Assembly: GCA_900770165.1 (NCBI GenBank)
Contig: CAAGJJ010000185.1
Location: forward strand, 1-5,843
Direction: 5' to 3'
From: Clostridia bacterium
Lineage (GTDB): Bacteria > Bacillota > Clostridia > Oscillospirales > Acutalibacteraceae
Length of the DNA stretch: 5,843 nt
The notes beneath the pieces are model-generated. The model had not been told where the DNA came from and did no database searches. It saw nothing but the letters and a program-made list of their open reading frames with translations. How positions within the stretch are numbered: the first letter of the stretch is position 1; every line of letters starts with the position of its first letter. This document shows, in pieces, positions 5,406 through 5,843 of the stretch. A program made the position numbers and the translations under genes.

Positions 5406-5423
5406 TTCACTCACAATTAACAA

Positions 5424-5474
5424 AGAACCGGGCCGCAAGAAAATCCCACAAAGGATTCTCTCCGACCCGGTTCT
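5424..5474. terminator. Long hairpin between convergent XRE and FIVAR genes
   Basis: AGAACCGGG (5424-5432) pairs perfectly with CCCGGTTCT (5466-5474). Inside, CG/CG, AGA/TCT and AATCC (5442-5446)/GGATT (5453-5457) extend the helix with small internal loops to a 6-nt loop. On the minus strand the stem is followed by the T-rich TTGTTAATT, making it a plausible terminator for the wall-protein gene. The plus side (CTGGCTTGTTTATAG) has a poorer U tract. It is much more G/C-rich than its surroundings. Confidence 0.7.
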
Positions 5475-5515
5475 CTGGCTTGTTTATAGTTTTATTATGA
5501 TTGTAAGCATATCAA

Positions 5516-5843
5516 TTATCTGATGTCTTTAATTCTGCGTCTTGATACAACTGTTGCCCCTGCTGCCAGTGTAAGTAATGCAACTAATGAATATACTGCC
5601 ATGTTGTCTGCATCACCAGTCTTAACATCTGATACAGATGTATCTGATGTACCTGCATCAGTTGTGTTTCCAGACTCTTCTGAATCAGAAGGTGTACCTG
5701 CATCAACCTTTACTAATGCATTGATTGCTGCTGTAAGATGCTCTGTTGCCTCATCAACATCTGCCTGATATTCTGCAACTGCAAGTGCATCCACTGCTTC
5801 CTCATACTCAAGCTTCATAGCTGCCCAAGACTCGGCTGTGTAA
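5516..5843 (-). CDS. Sortase-anchored FIVAR-domain surface protein, C-terminus only
   Basis: The frame is open to the window edge, so only the last ~108 residues are seen and the internal ATG at 5818 is not the start. They begin YTAESWAAMKLEYEEAVDAL, then (after skipping a few residues) YQADVDEATEHLTAAINALV, a typical FIVAR repeat: a three-helix module frequent in Gram-positive carbohydrate-binding and adhesive wall proteins. A Ser/Thr/Asp/Gly-rich wall-spanning spacer follows, then the sorting signal DVKTGD, a hydrophobic helix (about MAVYSLVALLTLAAGATVV) and a basic tail SRRRIKDIR. VKTGD is a non-LPXTG variant, so the matching sortase may differ from class A; none is in the window. Codon use is richer in GC than in the lipoprotein genes. 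The gene is convergent with the XRE regulator. The catalytic or binding domain lies outside the window. Confidence 0.88.
   Translation of the reverse strand, partial: YTAESWAAMKLEYEEAVDALAVAEYQADVDEATEHLTAAINALVKVDAGTPSDSEESGNTTDAGTSDTSVSDVKTGDADNMAVYSLVALLTLAAGATVVSRRRIKDIR

Noticed and set aside
5314..5523. Plus-strand 69-residue frame overlapping the XRE gene end
   Set aside because: It lies in another frame within the XRE gene, runs through the hairpin at 5424-5474, and has no ribosome binding site.
5523..5768. Plus-strand 81-residue frame opposite the FIVAR protein
   Set aside because: It is antisense to a clear FIVAR/anchor C-terminus; its Ser/Thr/Val richness mirrors the opposite strand's composition.

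Overview
The window is AT-rich, low-GC Gram-positive DNA. The genes have strong AGGAG-type ribosome binding sites, three diacyl-lipoprotein leaders, a BspA-type leucine-rich-repeat protein, and a FIVAR-containing wall protein ending in a VKTGD sorting signal. This combination suggests a gut or rumen Clostridium-class bacterium, most likely Lachnospiraceae. The genus cannot be fixed from this stretch. I see no rRNA, tRNA, CRISPR array or intact transposase.

Layout: (1) Positions 1-518 (+) hold the 3' end of a DUF4097-type beta-solenoid protein, closed by a strong hairpin terminator at 531-572. (2) Positions 573-1033 have no intact gene. The minus strand carries the tail of a coding sequence ending in a coiled coil (574-759), embedded in a degenerate tandem repeat of about 50 nt with ACCTAC/GTAGGT arms (736-1030). 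This is probably a decayed gene or an undescribed hairpin array. (3) Positions 3533 down to 1034 form one minus-strand transcription unit: a TTGAAT-17-TAAAAT promoter, a small lipocalin-like lipoprotein, a BspA-type LRR lipoprotein, a zinc-ribbon four-helix membrane protein, and a terminator. Both intergenic gaps are exactly 24 nt. (4) Positions 5042 down to 3565 form a monocistronic minus-strand unit: a TTGAAT-17-TAATAT promoter, a long lipoprotein with WG-like repeats, and a terminator. (5) Positions 5073-5405 (+) encode a Cro/C1-type (XRE) regulator, divergent from the WG-like lipoprotein with nearly touching promoters. (6) Positions 5516-5843 (-) hold the C-terminus of a sortase-anchored FIVAR protein, convergent with the regulator and separated from it by a 51-nt hairpin.

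The window therefore looks like a cell-surface island: three lipoproteins, a wall-anchored protein, a polytopic zinc-ribbon protein and a candidate local repressor. The two minus-strand promoters share the same -35 box and spacing, and a 12-nt motif followed by GCACA lies close to each. This suggests, but does not prove, joint control, possibly by the XRE protein.

The least explained DNA is the 573-1033 repeat region. The best candidate for an undescribed system is the lipoprotein/zinc-ribbon cluster together with its divergent regulator. Nothing here identifies a defence or biosynthetic function.
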